The notes below the pieces were generated by a model. That model was not told the origin of the DNA. It made no database searches and saw only the letters and a list, made by a program, of their open reading frames with translations. 64,000 nucleotides of DNA from Erythrobacter sp. YJ-T3-07. Its GTDB lineage: Bacteria; Pseudomonadota; Alphaproteobacteria; Sphingomonadales; Sphingomonadaceae. This document shows positions 37,018 to 46,469 of this stretch, piece after piece. Position numbers and translations under genes: made by a program. The stretch's first letter is position 1, and each line of letters begins with the position of its first letter. The stretch spans positions 1,054,001 through 1,118,000 of the forward strand of contig NZ_JAEAGP010000001.1 in NCBI RefSeq assembly GCF_015999305.1. Reading direction: 5' to 3'.

Positions 37018-37202
37018 TACATGCAAAGATGAAGGGCCTCGGCCTGGTCTGCGGGCTTTGCCTGCTGGGCGGATGCGTGAATGTGAACGCACCTTCCGAC
37101 AAGATCGTGATCGAGCTCAACATCAACATCCAGCAGGAGGTGATCTATCGCCTGGCTGCGGATGTTGAGGACAATATCGACGCCAATCCCGACATTTTCT
37201 AG
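37014..37202 (+). CDS. ynbE: YnbE-family lipoprotein
   Basis: 62 residues. Lipobox LLGGC with Cys21 after a short signal sequence (MIHAKMKGLGLVCGLCLLGGC), then VNVNAPSDKIVIELNINIQQEVIYRL. The short amphipathic beta-strand region and small size match YnbE, the outer-membrane lipoprotein that in E. coli completes an intermembrane bridge with YdbH. The ATG overlaps the ydbH stop by 4 nt. Confidence 0.9.
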   Translation: MIHAKMKGLGLVCGLCLLGGCVNVNAPSDKIVIELNINIQQEVIYRLAADVEDNIDANPDIF

Positions 37203-37244
37203 GTCGGGGCAACTCCGCAGGTTGCGGCAACAGGGATAGACGAG

Positions 37245-37643
37245 ATGATGAAACGCACGAAGCTGATGCTGACCATTGCCGGCGGAGCGATCGGCCTGGC
37301 GCTGGCCAATCCGGCTGCGGCCATGTTCCAGCGCGATCCGGCCTATGAACAGGCGCGCGCCAGCGGCCAGGTGGGTGAGCGGATGGACGGCTTCCTCGGC
37401 GTGGTCGGCAACCAGCCGCAGGCGATCGTGGATCTGGTGTCGGACATCAATATCCGCCGCCGCGCCAATTATACCGAACGTGCGCGCTCGCAGAACGCGA
37501 CGATCGACGCCTATGCGCTGACGCAGGGCTGCCTGCTGATCGCGCGGACCCAGCCGGGCGAGAAATATCAGGCGCCCGACGGTTCGTGGAAGACGCGCAC
37601 CAGCGCACCGCCCGAACGCGACAGCCGCTGCCCGCCGATGTGA
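37245..37643 (+). CDS. ydbL: YdbL-family protein
   Basis: 132 residues. The signal peptide MMKRTKLMLTIAGGAIGLALANPAAA is followed by a YdbL (DUF1318) core: YEQARASGQVGERMDGFLGVV, VSDINIRRRANYTERA and TIDAYALTQGCLLI. In E. coli YdbL is a periplasmic partner reported to modulate YdbH-YnbE. The C-terminal extension (~100-132) is Pro/Arg-rich. It completes a ydbH-ynbE-ydbL operon. Confidence 0.88.
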   Translation: MMKRTKLMLTIAGGAIGLALANPAAAMFQRDPAYEQARASGQVGERMDGFLGVVGNQPQAIVDLVSDINIRRRANYTERARSQNATIDAYALTQGCLLIARTQPGEKYQAPDGSWKTRTSAPPERDSRCPPM

Positions 37644-37675
37644 TCGGCCCGGTCCCTGTGGCAGGGGTCTGACAC

Positions 37676-37699
37676 CGCTCCTGCGGCGGGGAGCGTTTT
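37676..37699 (+). terminator. Terminator after ydbL
   Basis: CGCTCC at 37676-37681 and GGAGCG at 37690-37695 enclose an 8-nt loop and are followed by TTTT. A second small stem CCCTGTGGCAGGG lies just before it. It separates the ydbH operon from the ATP-synthase promoter. Confidence 0.6.
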
Positions 37700-37720
37700 G
37701 CCGCGCCGCGTCGGCTCCGG

Positions 37721-37748
37721 TTGACTTGCCAAAAACCCTTTTCTAAGG
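37721..37748 (+). promoter_or_regulatory. Promoter of the atpI-atpBEF'F operon
   Basis: TTGACT at 37721-37726, a 16-nt spacer and CTAAGG at 37743-37748, about 70 nt upstream of the atpI ATG. Same layout as the two tRNA promoters. Position right after a terminator supports it. Confidence 0.55.
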
Positions 37749-37816
37749 CGACCGCGCCCTCGGCGGGCAGGTGTTGCCCGTGCCGCATGATTCTCACTTT
37801 TATAGAGAGCCTTGGC

Positions 37817-38164
37817 ATGAGCGACGATAAGTCCGCGCGAGAGCCCATACCTGAGGATGCGCGGATCGACGCGCTCGAGCAGCGGCTTAAGGCCGCACGC
37901 GAGCGAGAGGAGAAGCGCAGGCCCACGGAAAGTGCGCGAAAAGCCGATGCGGATTACCGCGCCGGCAATCGTGTGCTGGCGGATCTTCTGGGTGGGCTGC
38001 TTGGCGGTTCGGTGATCGGTTACGGCGTGGATGCGCTGGCCGGAACCTGGCCGTGGGGTCTGTTGGCCGGCCTGTTCCTCGGAATAGGCGTGGCTTTCAG
38101 GAATATGTTTCGAAATGCGGGCACCAGTGGCGGTGCCAGCAGCAAACCTTCTGACGAAGGCTGA
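37817..38164 (+). CDS. atpI: AtpI/AtpZ-type ATP synthase accessory protein
   Basis: 115 residues. A charged coiled N-terminus (ALEQRLKAAREREEKR) precedes two membrane segments, LLGGLLGGSVIGYGVDALAG and GLLAGLFLGIGVAFRNMF, containing the Gly-rich DxxLGT-like hairpin of the AtpZ/AtpI family. The family is linked to c-ring assembly and Mg2+/Ca2+ handling. First gene of the operon encoding the F0 sector. Confidence 0.88.
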   Translation: MSDDKSAREPIPEDARIDALEQRLKAAREREEKRRPTESARKADADYRAGNRVLADLLGGLLGGSVIGYGVDALAGTWPWGLLAGLFLGIGVAFRNMFRNAGTSGGASSKPSDEG

Positions 38165-38215
38165 TTTTTCCAAGCCGCCGCGATTGAGCGGTAAGAGACG
38201 CGAACAGGATTTCAG

Positions 38216-39004
38216 GTGGCCGGCGAAGAAGGCAAAATCGACCCGATGTACCAGTTCACCATCAAGCCGCTCTTCGGATCGGCTCAGTGGGAAGTGGCTG
38301 GCGTCAACATCGCATTCACCAACAGCGCGCTGTGGATGATGATCGCGACCATCGTGCTCATCCTGTTCGTGCGCGCAGGCACCAAGCAGGACCTGATCCC
38401 CGGTCGCTGGCAGATGGCGGTGGAAAGCCTGACCGGCTTCATCGAGAACATGGTGGAAGCCAATATCGGCAAGGAAGGGCGCAAATACGTGCCCTACGTA
38501 TTCACCCTGTTTACCTTCATCCTGTTTGCGAACCTGCTGGGCCTGATGCCGCTGGGGATCGTCGGGGTCCACCCGTTCACCTTCACCAGCCACTTCACCG
38601 TGACCGGCGTGCTCGCCATTCTCAGCTTCTCGATCGTGCTCGCGGTCGGGTTCTGGAAGCACGGCCTCAAGTTCTTCGGCCTGTTCGTGCCGCACGGCAC
38701 GCCGCTGCTGATGACGCCGCTGATCGCGCCGATCGAGTTCATCTCGTTCATGGTCCGCCCCTTCAGCCTCGCGCTGCGTCTGTTTGTCGCCATGATGGCC
38801 GGGCACCTTCTGCTTGAAGTTCTCGCCAGCTTCGTCGTCTCCGGCGGGCTTGGCGGCGTCGGCATGGGCCTGATCGTCAGCCTGCCCAGCATGCTGCTGA
38901 TGATCGCGATCTGCGCCCTGGAAATCCTGGTCGCAGGCATCCAGGCCTATGTTTTCGCGCTGTTGACCTCGCTGTATATCAACGACGCCGAACACCTTCA
39001 CTGA
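38216..39004 (+). CDS. atpB: F0F1 ATP synthase subunit a
   Basis: 262 residues, several membrane helices. Near the C-terminus, the essential Arg of the half-channel is in FSLALRLFVAMMAGH, and PSMLLMIAICALEILVAGIQAYVFALLTSLYINDAEHLH is typical. The subunit conducts protons to the c-ring. The GTG start at 38216 follows AGGA with 6-nt spacing; an ATG ten codons later (MYQFTIKPLFG) is the alternative. Confidence 0.97.
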   Translation: MAGEEGKIDPMYQFTIKPLFGSAQWEVAGVNIAFTNSALWMMIATIVLILFVRAGTKQDLIPGRWQMAVESLTGFIENMVEANIGKEGRKYVPYVFTLFTFILFANLLGLMPLGIVGVHPFTFTSHFTVTGVLAILSFSIVLAVGFWKHGLKFFGLFVPHGTPLLMTPLIAPIEFISFMVRPFSLALRLFVAMMAGHLLLEVLASFVVSGGLGGVGMGLIVSLPSMLLMIAICALEILVAGIQAYVFALLTSLYINDAEHLH

Positions 39005-39046
39005 TCCCCTTTCAACACACGCATATTTTACCAAGGAGTATTCGAA

Positions 39047-39274
39047 ATGGACGCAGAAGCCGCAAAGCTGCTCGGAGCCGGTCTTGCCGCAATCGGTTGC
39101 GGTCTCGCCGCGCTGGGTGTGGGTAACGTCTTCGCCTCGTTCCTCGATGGCGCGCTGCGCAATCCGGGTGCCGCCGACGGCCAGCAGGGCCGCCTGTTCA
39201 TCGGTTTCGCCGGTGCGGAACTTCTCGGCCTGCTCGCGTTCGTCATCGCGATCATCCTCACCTTCGTGGCCTGA
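39047..39274 (+). CDS. atpE: F0F1 ATP synthase subunit c
   Basis: 75 residues, a hairpin of two membrane helices. Helix 1 contains GAGLAAIGCGLAALGVGNVFASFLDGALRNP, where the RNP of the polar loop is clear. Helix 2 has the proton-binding Glu in FIGFAGAELLGLLAFVIAIIL. No sodium-type motif is evident. AAGGAG precedes the ATG. Confidence 0.97.
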   Translation: MDAEAAKLLGAGLAAIGCGLAALGVGNVFASFLDGALRNPGAADGQQGRLFIGFAGAELLGLLAFVIAIILTFVA

Positions 39275-39295
39275 GGAAACCGATCGATATCTGAG

Positions 39296-39318
39296 AGGGC
39301 CGGGCGCGTCCCGGCCCT
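39296..39318 (+). repeat. Perfect hairpin between atpE and atpF'
   Basis: AGGGCCGGG at 39296-39304 and CCCGGCCCT at 39310-39318 with a 5-nt loop, followed by TGTAT without a T-run. It could protect the atpE 3' end or attenuate readthrough, helping make more c subunit than b/b'. Confidence 0.55.
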
Positions 39319-39359
39319 TGTATCGAACGTCTTCCACCTCGCACGCCGGATAGAGCAAC

Positions 39360-39854
39360 ATGCCCCAGATCGACCAATTGGCCGAAACCTTCTCCAGCCA
39401 GGCCTTCTGGCTGCTGGTGTTTTTTGGCATCTCCTTCTTCGTCGTCGGACGCGGAATGGTGCCCAAGGTCTCGGGCACGATGGAGCGGCGTAGCAAGCAG
39501 ATCGCCGACGATATCGCAGCGGCGCAGGCCGCTCGCGATCAGGCGGACCAGGAAGAAGAAGCCTGGCGCGTGCGCGAGAACGAAAATCGTGCGCGGGCCC
39601 AGGCCCTGATTGCCGAGGCCAAGGCCGAAGCTGCCGCCAAGTCCGAGAAGAAGATGGCCGCTGCGCAAAAGCGGCTCGACAAGAAGCTCGAAGAGGCGGA
39701 CCAGGAACTGGCCGCCGCCCGGGCCCAGGCTATGGGCGAGATCGAAGCGGTCGCGACCGATGCGGCGCAGGATATCGTGGCCCGGATCGCCGGCATCACG
39801 GTGACCAAGCCCGCAGCCGGCAAGGCCGTGAAGGAAGCGATGGCACATGGCTGA
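39360..39854 (+). CDS. atpF': F0F1 ATP synthase subunit b'
   Basis: 164 residues. One N-terminal membrane segment (FWLLVFFGISFFVVGRGMVPKVSG) is followed by a long Ala/Glu/Lys-rich coiled coil. As in other Alphaproteobacteria, the b-type stalk is encoded by two divergent genes; this is the first and forms the peripheral stalk with the next gene product. Overlaps atpF by 8 nt. Confidence 0.94.
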   Translation: MPQIDQLAETFSSQAFWLLVFFGISFFVVGRGMVPKVSGTMERRSKQIADDIAAAQAARDQADQEEEAWRVRENENRARAQALIAEAKAEAAAKSEKKMAAAQKRLDKKLEEADQELAAARAQAMGEIEAVATDAAQDIVARIAGITVTKPAAGKAVKEAMAHG

Positions 39855-40416
39855 ATCTACCGAAATCTTCACCACGCAAGAGCCCGTCGAATATACCGAG
39901 GCGGCGCATGGCGGCGACGCGGCGCATGCCGAACCCACCCTGCTGGGCCTCCAGCCCTTCCAGTGGGTCTCGGTCGCGATGCTGCTGCTGATCCTGGTGG
40001 CGATCCTGCGCCTCAAGGCGCACAAGAGCATCACTGCAGGGCTCGACAGCCGGATCGCCGCGATCCGCGAAGAGCTGGACGAGGCCAAGCGCCTGCGCGC
40101 CGAAGCCGAAACGCTGCGTGACGAATATGCCGCCAAGATCGCCAATGCGGAGAGCGATGCCGAGGCGATGCTCGACAATGCACGGGCCGAAGCGGAGTCG
40201 ATTCTGGAACGTGCCGAGGAAGACAGCAAGGAGCTGGTCGAACGGCGCAAGCGCATGGCACAGGACAAGATCTCCGCTGCCGAGCGTGAGGCCATTGCCG
40301 AAGTGCGTGCCAAGGCCGCTGCCGCTGCTGCCGCAGCCAGCCGCAACCTGATCGGCGAGAAGCTGGACGCGGACGCGGACCGCAAGCTCGCCGACGAGAT
40401 GATCGCCGGAATCTGA
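39847..40416 (+). CDS. atpF: F0F1 ATP synthase subunit b
   Basis: 189 residues. An acidic/His-containing N-terminal extension (EYTEAAHGGDAAHAEPT) precedes the membrane segment FQWVSVAMLLLILVAILRLKAH and a long coiled coil (~60-170). With b' it makes the peripheral stalk. The F1 genes are not in this cluster, as usual in Alphaproteobacteria. Confidence 0.95.
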   Translation: MAESTEIFTTQEPVEYTEAAHGGDAAHAEPTLLGLQPFQWVSVAMLLLILVAILRLKAHKSITAGLDSRIAAIREELDEAKRLRAEAETLRDEYAAKIANAESDAEAMLDNARAEAESILERAEEDSKELVERRKRMAQDKISAAEREAIAEVRAKAAAAAAAASRNLIGEKLDADADRKLADEMIAGI

Positions 40417-40426
40417 TTTCCCGGCC

Positions 40427-40921
40427 ATGACGGCGCTATCGCCCGGTCGGATTGTCGTTCGTCGCGATGATCTGACGGGCGAAGCCACCCGTTCCCTCAT
40501 CGAACTGCACCTGCGGGGGATGCACGCGCAGTCCCCGCCCGGAGCCGTGTTCGCGCTCGACCTGAGCGGCCTGACACGGCCCGATGTGGAAGTCTGGTCG
40601 GCCTGGCTCGGTGACGCAATCGCCGGTGTCGGCGCGCTGCGGCTGCTCCGCGATGGAACGGGCGAGATCAAGTCGATGCGAACCCACCCCGATTTTCTCA
40701 GGCGCGGGGTCGCGGACGCCATTTTGGCTTCGATCGTCTCCCGCGCGCAGGAACTGGGCCTGCACCGCCTCTCTCTGGAAACCGGCAGCGGTGCGGCTTT
40801 CGAGCCCGCGATCCGCTTCTACCGCGCTCGCGGCTTCGCGCCGGGTGCGGCTTTCGGCGACTATGTGAAGAGCGACTTCAACCAGTTCTTCCACCGCGAT
40901 CTCGCCGCGCCGCGAGGCTAA
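40427..40921 (+). CDS. GNAT family N-acetyltransferase
   Basis: 164 residues. The acetyl-CoA loop is in KSMRTHPDFLRRGVADAILASIV (~85-107), preceded by a beta strand ending in GVGALRLL and followed by RLSLETGSGAAFEPAIRFYRARGF. Closest in look to small YafP/ElaA-like acetyltransferases acting on small molecules; substrate unknown. It starts 10 nt after atpF and may be co-transcribed. Its stop codon overlaps that of the convergent gene. Confidence 0.88.
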   Translation: MTALSPGRIVVRRDDLTGEATRSLIELHLRGMHAQSPPGAVFALDLSGLTRPDVEVWSAWLGDAIAGVGALRLLRDGTGEIKSMRTHPDFLRRGVADAILASIVSRAQELGLHRLSLETGSGAAFEPAIRFYRARGFAPGAAFGDYVKSDFNQFFHRDLAAPRG

Positions 40922-41259
40922 CCGAAGATCGACAGGTCGAGCGGTTCGGATTGGCCGAACCAGATCACATGGCGCGAGTGATCGGCCAGATCGTCCCCGC
41001 TCAGGCCGTGCGCGAACAGGGTCAGCTCGCCCCGCGCGCTCGGCGCCCAGCGCACGAATTGTCCGAACTGTTCGGGGCTGAGCGTCAGCTGGCAGCTTCC
41101 ACGCGGATGCGGGCCGACCGGTCGCGTGTGGAAATGCCCCACGCTGCATCCGAACCGTGCCTTCGCACGCGTTGCGAATTCCTGCGCCGCCGCCAGCTCG
41201 TGCGGATCGAAATAGATGTGTACGTGGAAGCCGCGGAGCGCGGCTTCAGGCCCATCCAT
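40918..41259 (-). CDS. DOPA 4,5-dioxygenase family protein
   Basis: 113 residues. Metal-binding His residues lie in GFHVHIYFDPHE near the N-terminus and in VGHFHTRPVGPHPRGSCQL at ~40-58, followed by HVIWFGQ. The family includes plant/fungal extradiol DOPA dioxygenases; bacterial members are mostly uncharacterised. It is adjacent to gloB on the same strand, with touching ends. Confidence 0.87.
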   Translation of the reverse strand: MDGPEAALRGFHVHIYFDPHELAAAQEFATRAKARFGCSVGHFHTRPVGPHPRGSCQLTLSPEQFGQFVRWAPSARGELTLFAHGLSGDDLADHSRHVIWFGQSEPLDLSIFG

Positions 41260-42014
41260 CAGAAGCTGTCCTTCGCCGCGCGCAGCTTGGCAAAGGTATC
41301 CGCCGGGCTTTCTCCGCCCCAGCGCGCCTGCATCTCGGGGGCATCGGCACGAAGGAAGGGGTTGGTCTCCAGCTCGCGCGAGAGGACCGTGGGCACGGTC
41401 GGTTCGTCCTGCGCGCGCTTTGCATCGATCTCCTGCGCGTAAGCCTTCAGCGCCTCATTCTCCGGATCGGCGTGGAGCGCGAACTTCGCATTCGCGGCGG
41501 TGTATTCATGCGCGCAGTAGAGCGTGGTTTCGGGCGGCAGCGCCTTGATCCGCGCAAGGCTGTCCCAGAACTGCTGCGGCTCGCCTTCGAACATCCGCCC
41601 GCAGCCCAGCGCGAACACGCTGTCACCGACGAAGGCAATGCCGTCTGCGGGCAGGTGGAAGGCGATATGGCCATTCGTGTGGCCCGATACGTCGATCACC
41701 TGCGCCGTGTGCTCGCCCAAGGTCACCGCATCGCCATGCGCCACCACACGGTCGATAGGGGAGAGCTTGTGGACTTCCTGCGGTGCGATCACCTGCGCGC
41801 CTGTGGCCTCGACGATGGCCTTGTTCCCGCCGGCGTGGTCGGGGTGCCAGTGGGTGTTCCAGATGTGCGTGATCCGCCAGCCCTTTGCCTCGGCCTGCGC
41901 GAGATATTCCGCGCCATCCGGCGTGTCGATCGCGGCGGTCTGCCCGCTGTCGGGATCGTGCAGCAGGAAGCCGTAATTGTCGCTGAGACAGGGGAACTGG
42001 TGGATCTGGAGCAG
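41259..42014 (-). CDS. gloB: Hydroxyacylglutathione hydrolase (glyoxalase II)
   Basis: 251 residues. The zinc-binding THWHPDHAGG motif (~57-66), DVSGHTNGHIAFH, GDSVFALGCGRMFEG and CAHEYTAANAKFA identify glyoxalase II, which hydrolyses S-lactoylglutathione. The first ATG/GTG/TTG-type in-frame codon is the GTG at 41792, which would delete the zinc site. The homologous N-terminus (LLQIHQFPCLSDNYGFLLHDP) begins at a CTG at 42012-42014, 8 nt after GGAG (42023-42026), so I place the start there. Confidence 0.93.
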   Translation of the reverse strand: MLQIHQFPCLSDNYGFLLHDPDSGQTAAIDTPDGAEYLAQAEAKGWRITHIWNTHWHPDHAGGNKAIVEATGAQVIAPQEVHKLSPIDRVVAHGDAVTLGEHTAQVIDVSGHTNGHIAFHLPADGIAFVGDSVFALGCGRMFEGEPQQFWDSLARIKALPPETTLYCAHEYTAANAKFALHADPENEALKAYAQEIDAKRAQDEPTVPTVLSRELETNPFLRADAPEMQARWGGESPADTFAKLRAAKDSF

Positions 42015-42031
42015 GGGGACTTCTCCGCTTG

Positions 42032-42475
42032 TTAGTAGACCGACACATCGAGCCGGGCGGGCTCGCCGTCACGGGTATAGACGTCGACTGCGACCAGCAC
42101 GTTCCCGTCCACGATCTTGCGCGCCGACGCCTCGGTCATGTTGCCATTGGCGACCATGTCCTCGATCCGGTCGCGATTGGCGGCGGAGGCGAACAGCGGG
42201 TCGCTCTGGTCTGCATCCTGCCGCACATCGCGCTCGTGGTAGTTGACCCGGTCCTGCCGCAGGACCTGCCACGCCTGATCCAGCCGCGCGCCCGAGGCGC
42301 TGGTGTGGTCCGGCCCGTAGAGAAACGCCTTGTATTGTCCCGCCAGCTTGAGCGGGGCGCGGGTGGGCTCGGCAGCGGCCTCGTTGGCATCCGGCTGCGG
42401 GGCGGCGGCTTCGTTGGTGCAGGCCGCGCTGGCGAGCAGCAGGGCGGCGAGGGGGAGAATTGTCTGAGATCGCAT
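42032..42475 (-). CDS. Predicted lipoprotein of unknown function
   Basis: 147 residues from MRSQTILP. Signal sequence with lipobox ASAAC (LAALLLASAACTNEAA), then an Ala/Pro/Glu-rich linker and a domain with QYKAFLYGPDHTSASGARLDQAWQVLRQDRVNYHERD and a short beta C-terminus (VLVAVDVYTRDGEPARLDVSVY). No family recognised. Lies 17 nt upstream of gloB, same strand. Confidence 0.7.
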   Translation of the reverse strand: MRSQTILPLAALLLASAACTNEAAAPQPDANEAAAEPTRAPLKLAGQYKAFLYGPDHTSASGARLDQAWQVLRQDRVNYHERDVRQDADQSDPLFASAANRDRIEDMVANGNMTEASARKIVDGNVLVAVDVYTRDGEPARLDVSVY

Positions 42476-42523
42476 GCGCGCGACGCTATGGGACGCACAT
42501 TGTCGAAACAAGACCCGCGCTGC

Positions 42524-42922
42524 TCAATCCGCCGGATGATTTGCGATCGCCAAGACTGGCGGTCTGCTGAGCAGTGCCCCCATCAGGAAGAGGTAGAACC
42601 CATCGTGAGAGGAGAAATCGTCAGCGGCCACCCGAGCGACAAACGTCGCGAGCAGCCCGACCAGGCACAGGATGCCGATCGTCCGTTCCAGTCGCGGCCT
42701 CTGCGGCCTCAGCACGGTAAGATCGCTGCCCTGCATCATCGGATAGATGAGTACCGCCAGCACCGCGATGAGGACCAGCATTGTCGGACCCGCCATGGCC
42801 CAGGACGGTGCCCACCGATCGATCACAGCGAGCAGAAGACCCAGCATGGCGAACTCCCCACGCCAGCGCAGCGGAGCGCTGAGGATCGGTCTGCGAGCGT
42901 AGAGCGTCGTCCTTGTCATCAC
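42524..42922 (-). CDS. Small membrane protein of unknown function
   Basis: 132 residues. Three to four hydrophobic segments: FAMLGLLLAVIDRWA, AGPTMLVLIAVLAVLIYPMM and TIGILCLVGLLATFVARVA, then FYLFLMGALL. Codes for no recognisable family. It starts about 30 nt downstream of the rpsA terminator on the same strand. Confidence 0.62.
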   Translation of the reverse strand: MMTRTTLYARRPILSAPLRWRGEFAMLGLLLAVIDRWAPSWAMAGPTMLVLIAVLAVLIYPMMQGSDLTVLRPQRPRLERTIGILCLVGLLATFVARVAADDFSSHDGFYLFLMGALLSRPPVLAIANHPAD

Positions 42923-42950
42923 CCCAGCTTAGAGGCGCCGCATACATACG

Positions 42951-42985
42951 AAAAGGCCCGCCGCTCCGGTTGGGGAGGGCGGGCC
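42951..42985 (-). terminator. Intrinsic terminator of rpsA
   Basis: On the minus strand, GGCCCGCC (rc of 42978-42985) and GGCGGGCC (rc of 42955-42962) form an 8-bp stem around a ~15-nt loop with an internal CTCC/GGAG pairing, followed by TTTT. Confidence 0.75.
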
Positions 42986-43018
42986 GTTTCAAAGGTCACG
43001 CGTCAAGCGTGGCGGAGC

Positions 43019-44719
<1,701 letters not shown>

Positions 44720-45061
44720 AGGTATGAGGTTCCTAGTTCACTTTTGCTACCGGCCACCGGTTGTCCGGGGTCTTTACCCGTCTGCCTGCACACCATTGCG
44801 CGGGCCGTACGGGGCAAGAGGGCCGTGTTCCGCGCGAGGCCGTATGCCACCGCGCGGGTCCGTCGAATCCATGAGAATGCGAGAACGGCGGGCAGTTACG
44901 CGCGAAGCGCGGAAAATGCAAGCAAATTGGAGGCTTTGCGTGCCGGGCGGCAACCCGACTGAGTGCGGATATATTGCCGGGTGCCTGGCAATACATATCG
45001 TTTTTACAGTTCGTTATGTCCTTAGTCCTATTTGTCCGACGGTGAAGGAGTAGGATTGCCG
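44720..45061. other. 342-nt divergent intergenic region rpsA / EAL gene
   Basis: No convincing gene. It must hold the rpsA promoter and leader (minus strand) and the EAL promoter (plus strand). A possible rpsA promoter is TTGCAT, 16 nt, GTAACT on the minus strand around 44896-44923. A 7-8-7 inverted repeat lies at 44972-44993 (separate entry). The rpsA leader of ~175 nt is long enough for S1 autoregulation, but I see no specific fold. Confidence 0.5.
44972..44993. promoter_or_regulatory. Inverted repeat upstream of the EAL gene, possible operator
   Basis: TATTGCC at 44972-44978 and GGCAATA at 44987-44993 are perfect 7-bp arms separated by 8 nt, in an A/T-rich patch about 70 nt upstream of the EAL start. 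Spacing suits a dimeric regulator. Confidence 0.4.
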
Positions 45062-45835
45062 ATGGCTGGCTGTTCGCAGTGCAAATCGCCGCAGCACGAG
45101 TTCGCGATCGCGATGGCGTTCCAGCCGATCGTCGATTGCGAGACGGGCGCCGTGTTCGCCTACGAAGCGCTGGTGCGCGGCGAGAACGGCGAGAGTGCCG
45201 CCTGGGTCCTCTCGCAGGTCACTGACGAGACGCGCTACGCCTTCGATCAGCAATGCCGGGTGACCGCGATCGAGGGCGCGGTGAAGGCGGGCATTCTAGA
45301 GACCGACGCCAGGCTTTCGATCAACTTCCTGCCCAATGCGGTCTATTCGCCGCTCGCCTGTATCCAGCTGACCCTGGCGACCGCGCGGGCGTGCGACCTG
45401 CCGACCGATCGCCTGCTGTTCGAACTGACCGAGAACGAGCGGATGGATGATACCGAGCACGTGCGGAACATCGTCGAGAGCTACAAGAGCATGGGCTTCA
45501 GCACCGCGATCGACGATTTCGGGGCGGGGCACGCGGGGCTGGGCCTGCTGGCAAAAATCCAGACCGACTATCTCAAGCTGGACATGGAGCTGATCCGTGC
45601 GATCGACACATCGGTATCGCGCCGGGTGATCGTCGAAGGGATCGTGCGCATTGCCGAGAGGCTGGGCATCACGGTGATCGCCGAGGGGATCGAGACCGTG
45701 GAGGAGTGGACCACGCTCAGGCTGTTGGGCATCCGCTATTGCCAGGGATACCTGTTCGCGAAGCCCGGCTTGCGCACGCTGCCGCAGGTGGATTGGCCGA
45801 CCCCGCTAGAGCCTCTGAAGAGCGCCGCGGCCTGA
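45062..45835 (+). CDS. Stand-alone EAL-domain c-di-GMP phosphodiesterase
   Basis: 257 residues. A short Cys-containing N-terminus (MAGCSQCKSPQHEF) precedes one EAL domain. Catalytic landmarks are intact: YEALVRG (EAL at 35-37), SINFLPNAVY, FELTENE, AIDDFGAGHAGLG, YLKLDMELI, IAEGIE and YCQGYLFAKP. So it is predicted to hydrolyse c-di-GMP. The CxxC may bind metal or sense redox. AGGA lies 6 nt before the ATG. It is inserted, in opposite orientation, between cmk and rpsA. Confidence 0.93.
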   Translation: MAGCSQCKSPQHEFAIAMAFQPIVDCETGAVFAYEALVRGENGESAAWVLSQVTDETRYAFDQQCRVTAIEGAVKAGILETDARLSINFLPNAVYSPLACIQLTLATARACDLPTDRLLFELTENERMDDTEHVRNIVESYKSMGFSTAIDDFGAGHAGLGLLAKIQTDYLKLDMELIRAIDTSVSRRVIVEGIVRIAERLGITVIAEGIETVEEWTTLRLLGIRYCQGYLFAKPGLRTLPQVDWPTPLEPLKSAAA

Positions 45836-45839
45836 CCGG

Positions 45840-46469
45840 CTAGCGGGTTTGCCCTCGCGCCTGTTCGACCGCTTCGATGGCGGCGGCTATGGCGGCGTCT
45901 TTGTCCAGCGCGGTGGTATCGAGAACGAAGGCGTCGGGCGCGGGCTTCAGCGGCGCATCCTTACGGTTCATGTCGCGCTCGTCGCGCCGTTCGATCTGCG
46001 CGCGGATTTCCTCGCGCGTGATCTCGCGGCCCTGCGACCGCATCTCGGCAAAGCGCCGGTCCGCCCGCGCGTCGAGCGAGGCGGTGACGAACAGCTTCAC
46101 ATCCGCACCGGGGCAGATCACCGTGCCGATATCGCGCCCGTCGAGCACTGCGCCGCCGGCCTGCTGCGCGAAAGCCCGCTGGCGTTCGAGGAGCGCCGCG
46201 CGCACCTGCGGGTGGATCGAGACGCGACTGGCATAGCCGCCGATCGCCTCGCTGCGCAGTTCCGGATCGGATAGCAGGCTGTCGGGAAAGTCCGCCGCGG
46301 CCAGAGCATCCGCTTCGGCGTCCGGGTCCGTCCCGGCAAGCTGCACCTGCCGCCCGACGGCGCGGTAGAGCAGGCCGGTATCGAGATGCGGCAGGCCGAC
46401 ATGCGCAGCGATGGCCCTGGCAAGAGTGCCCTTGCCGCTGGCGGTGGGGCCGTCGACGGCGATGATCAC
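45840..46469 (-). CDS. cmk: Cytidylate kinase
   Basis: 209 residues. P-loop [17 protein letters not shown] (~5-21), [35 protein letters not shown] and [19 protein letters not shown] identify Cmk, which phosphorylates CMP and dCMP. The GTG start at 46469 overlaps the stop of the upstream hydrolase gene (GTGA). Usually coupled to aroA and rpsA. Confidence 0.96.
   Translation of the reverse strand: MIIAVDGPTASGKGTLARAIAAHVGLPHLDTGLLYRAVGRQVQLAGTDPDAEADALAAADFPDSLLSDPELRSEAIGGYASRVSIHPQVRAALLERQRAFAQQAGGAVLDGRDIGTVICPGADVKLFVTASLDARADRRFAEMRSQGREITREEIRAQIERRDERDMNRKDAPLKPAPDAFVLDTTALDKDAAIAAAIEAVEQARGQTR

Noticed and set aside
35455..37092. 545-codon minus-strand frame opposite ydbH
   Set aside because: Antisense of a low-complexity beta-rich gene; no recognisable domain.
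44820..45061. Small protein in the rpsA/EAL intergenic region
   Set aside because: The frames there continue out of rpsA antisense or lack a ribosome-binding site and recognisable features.
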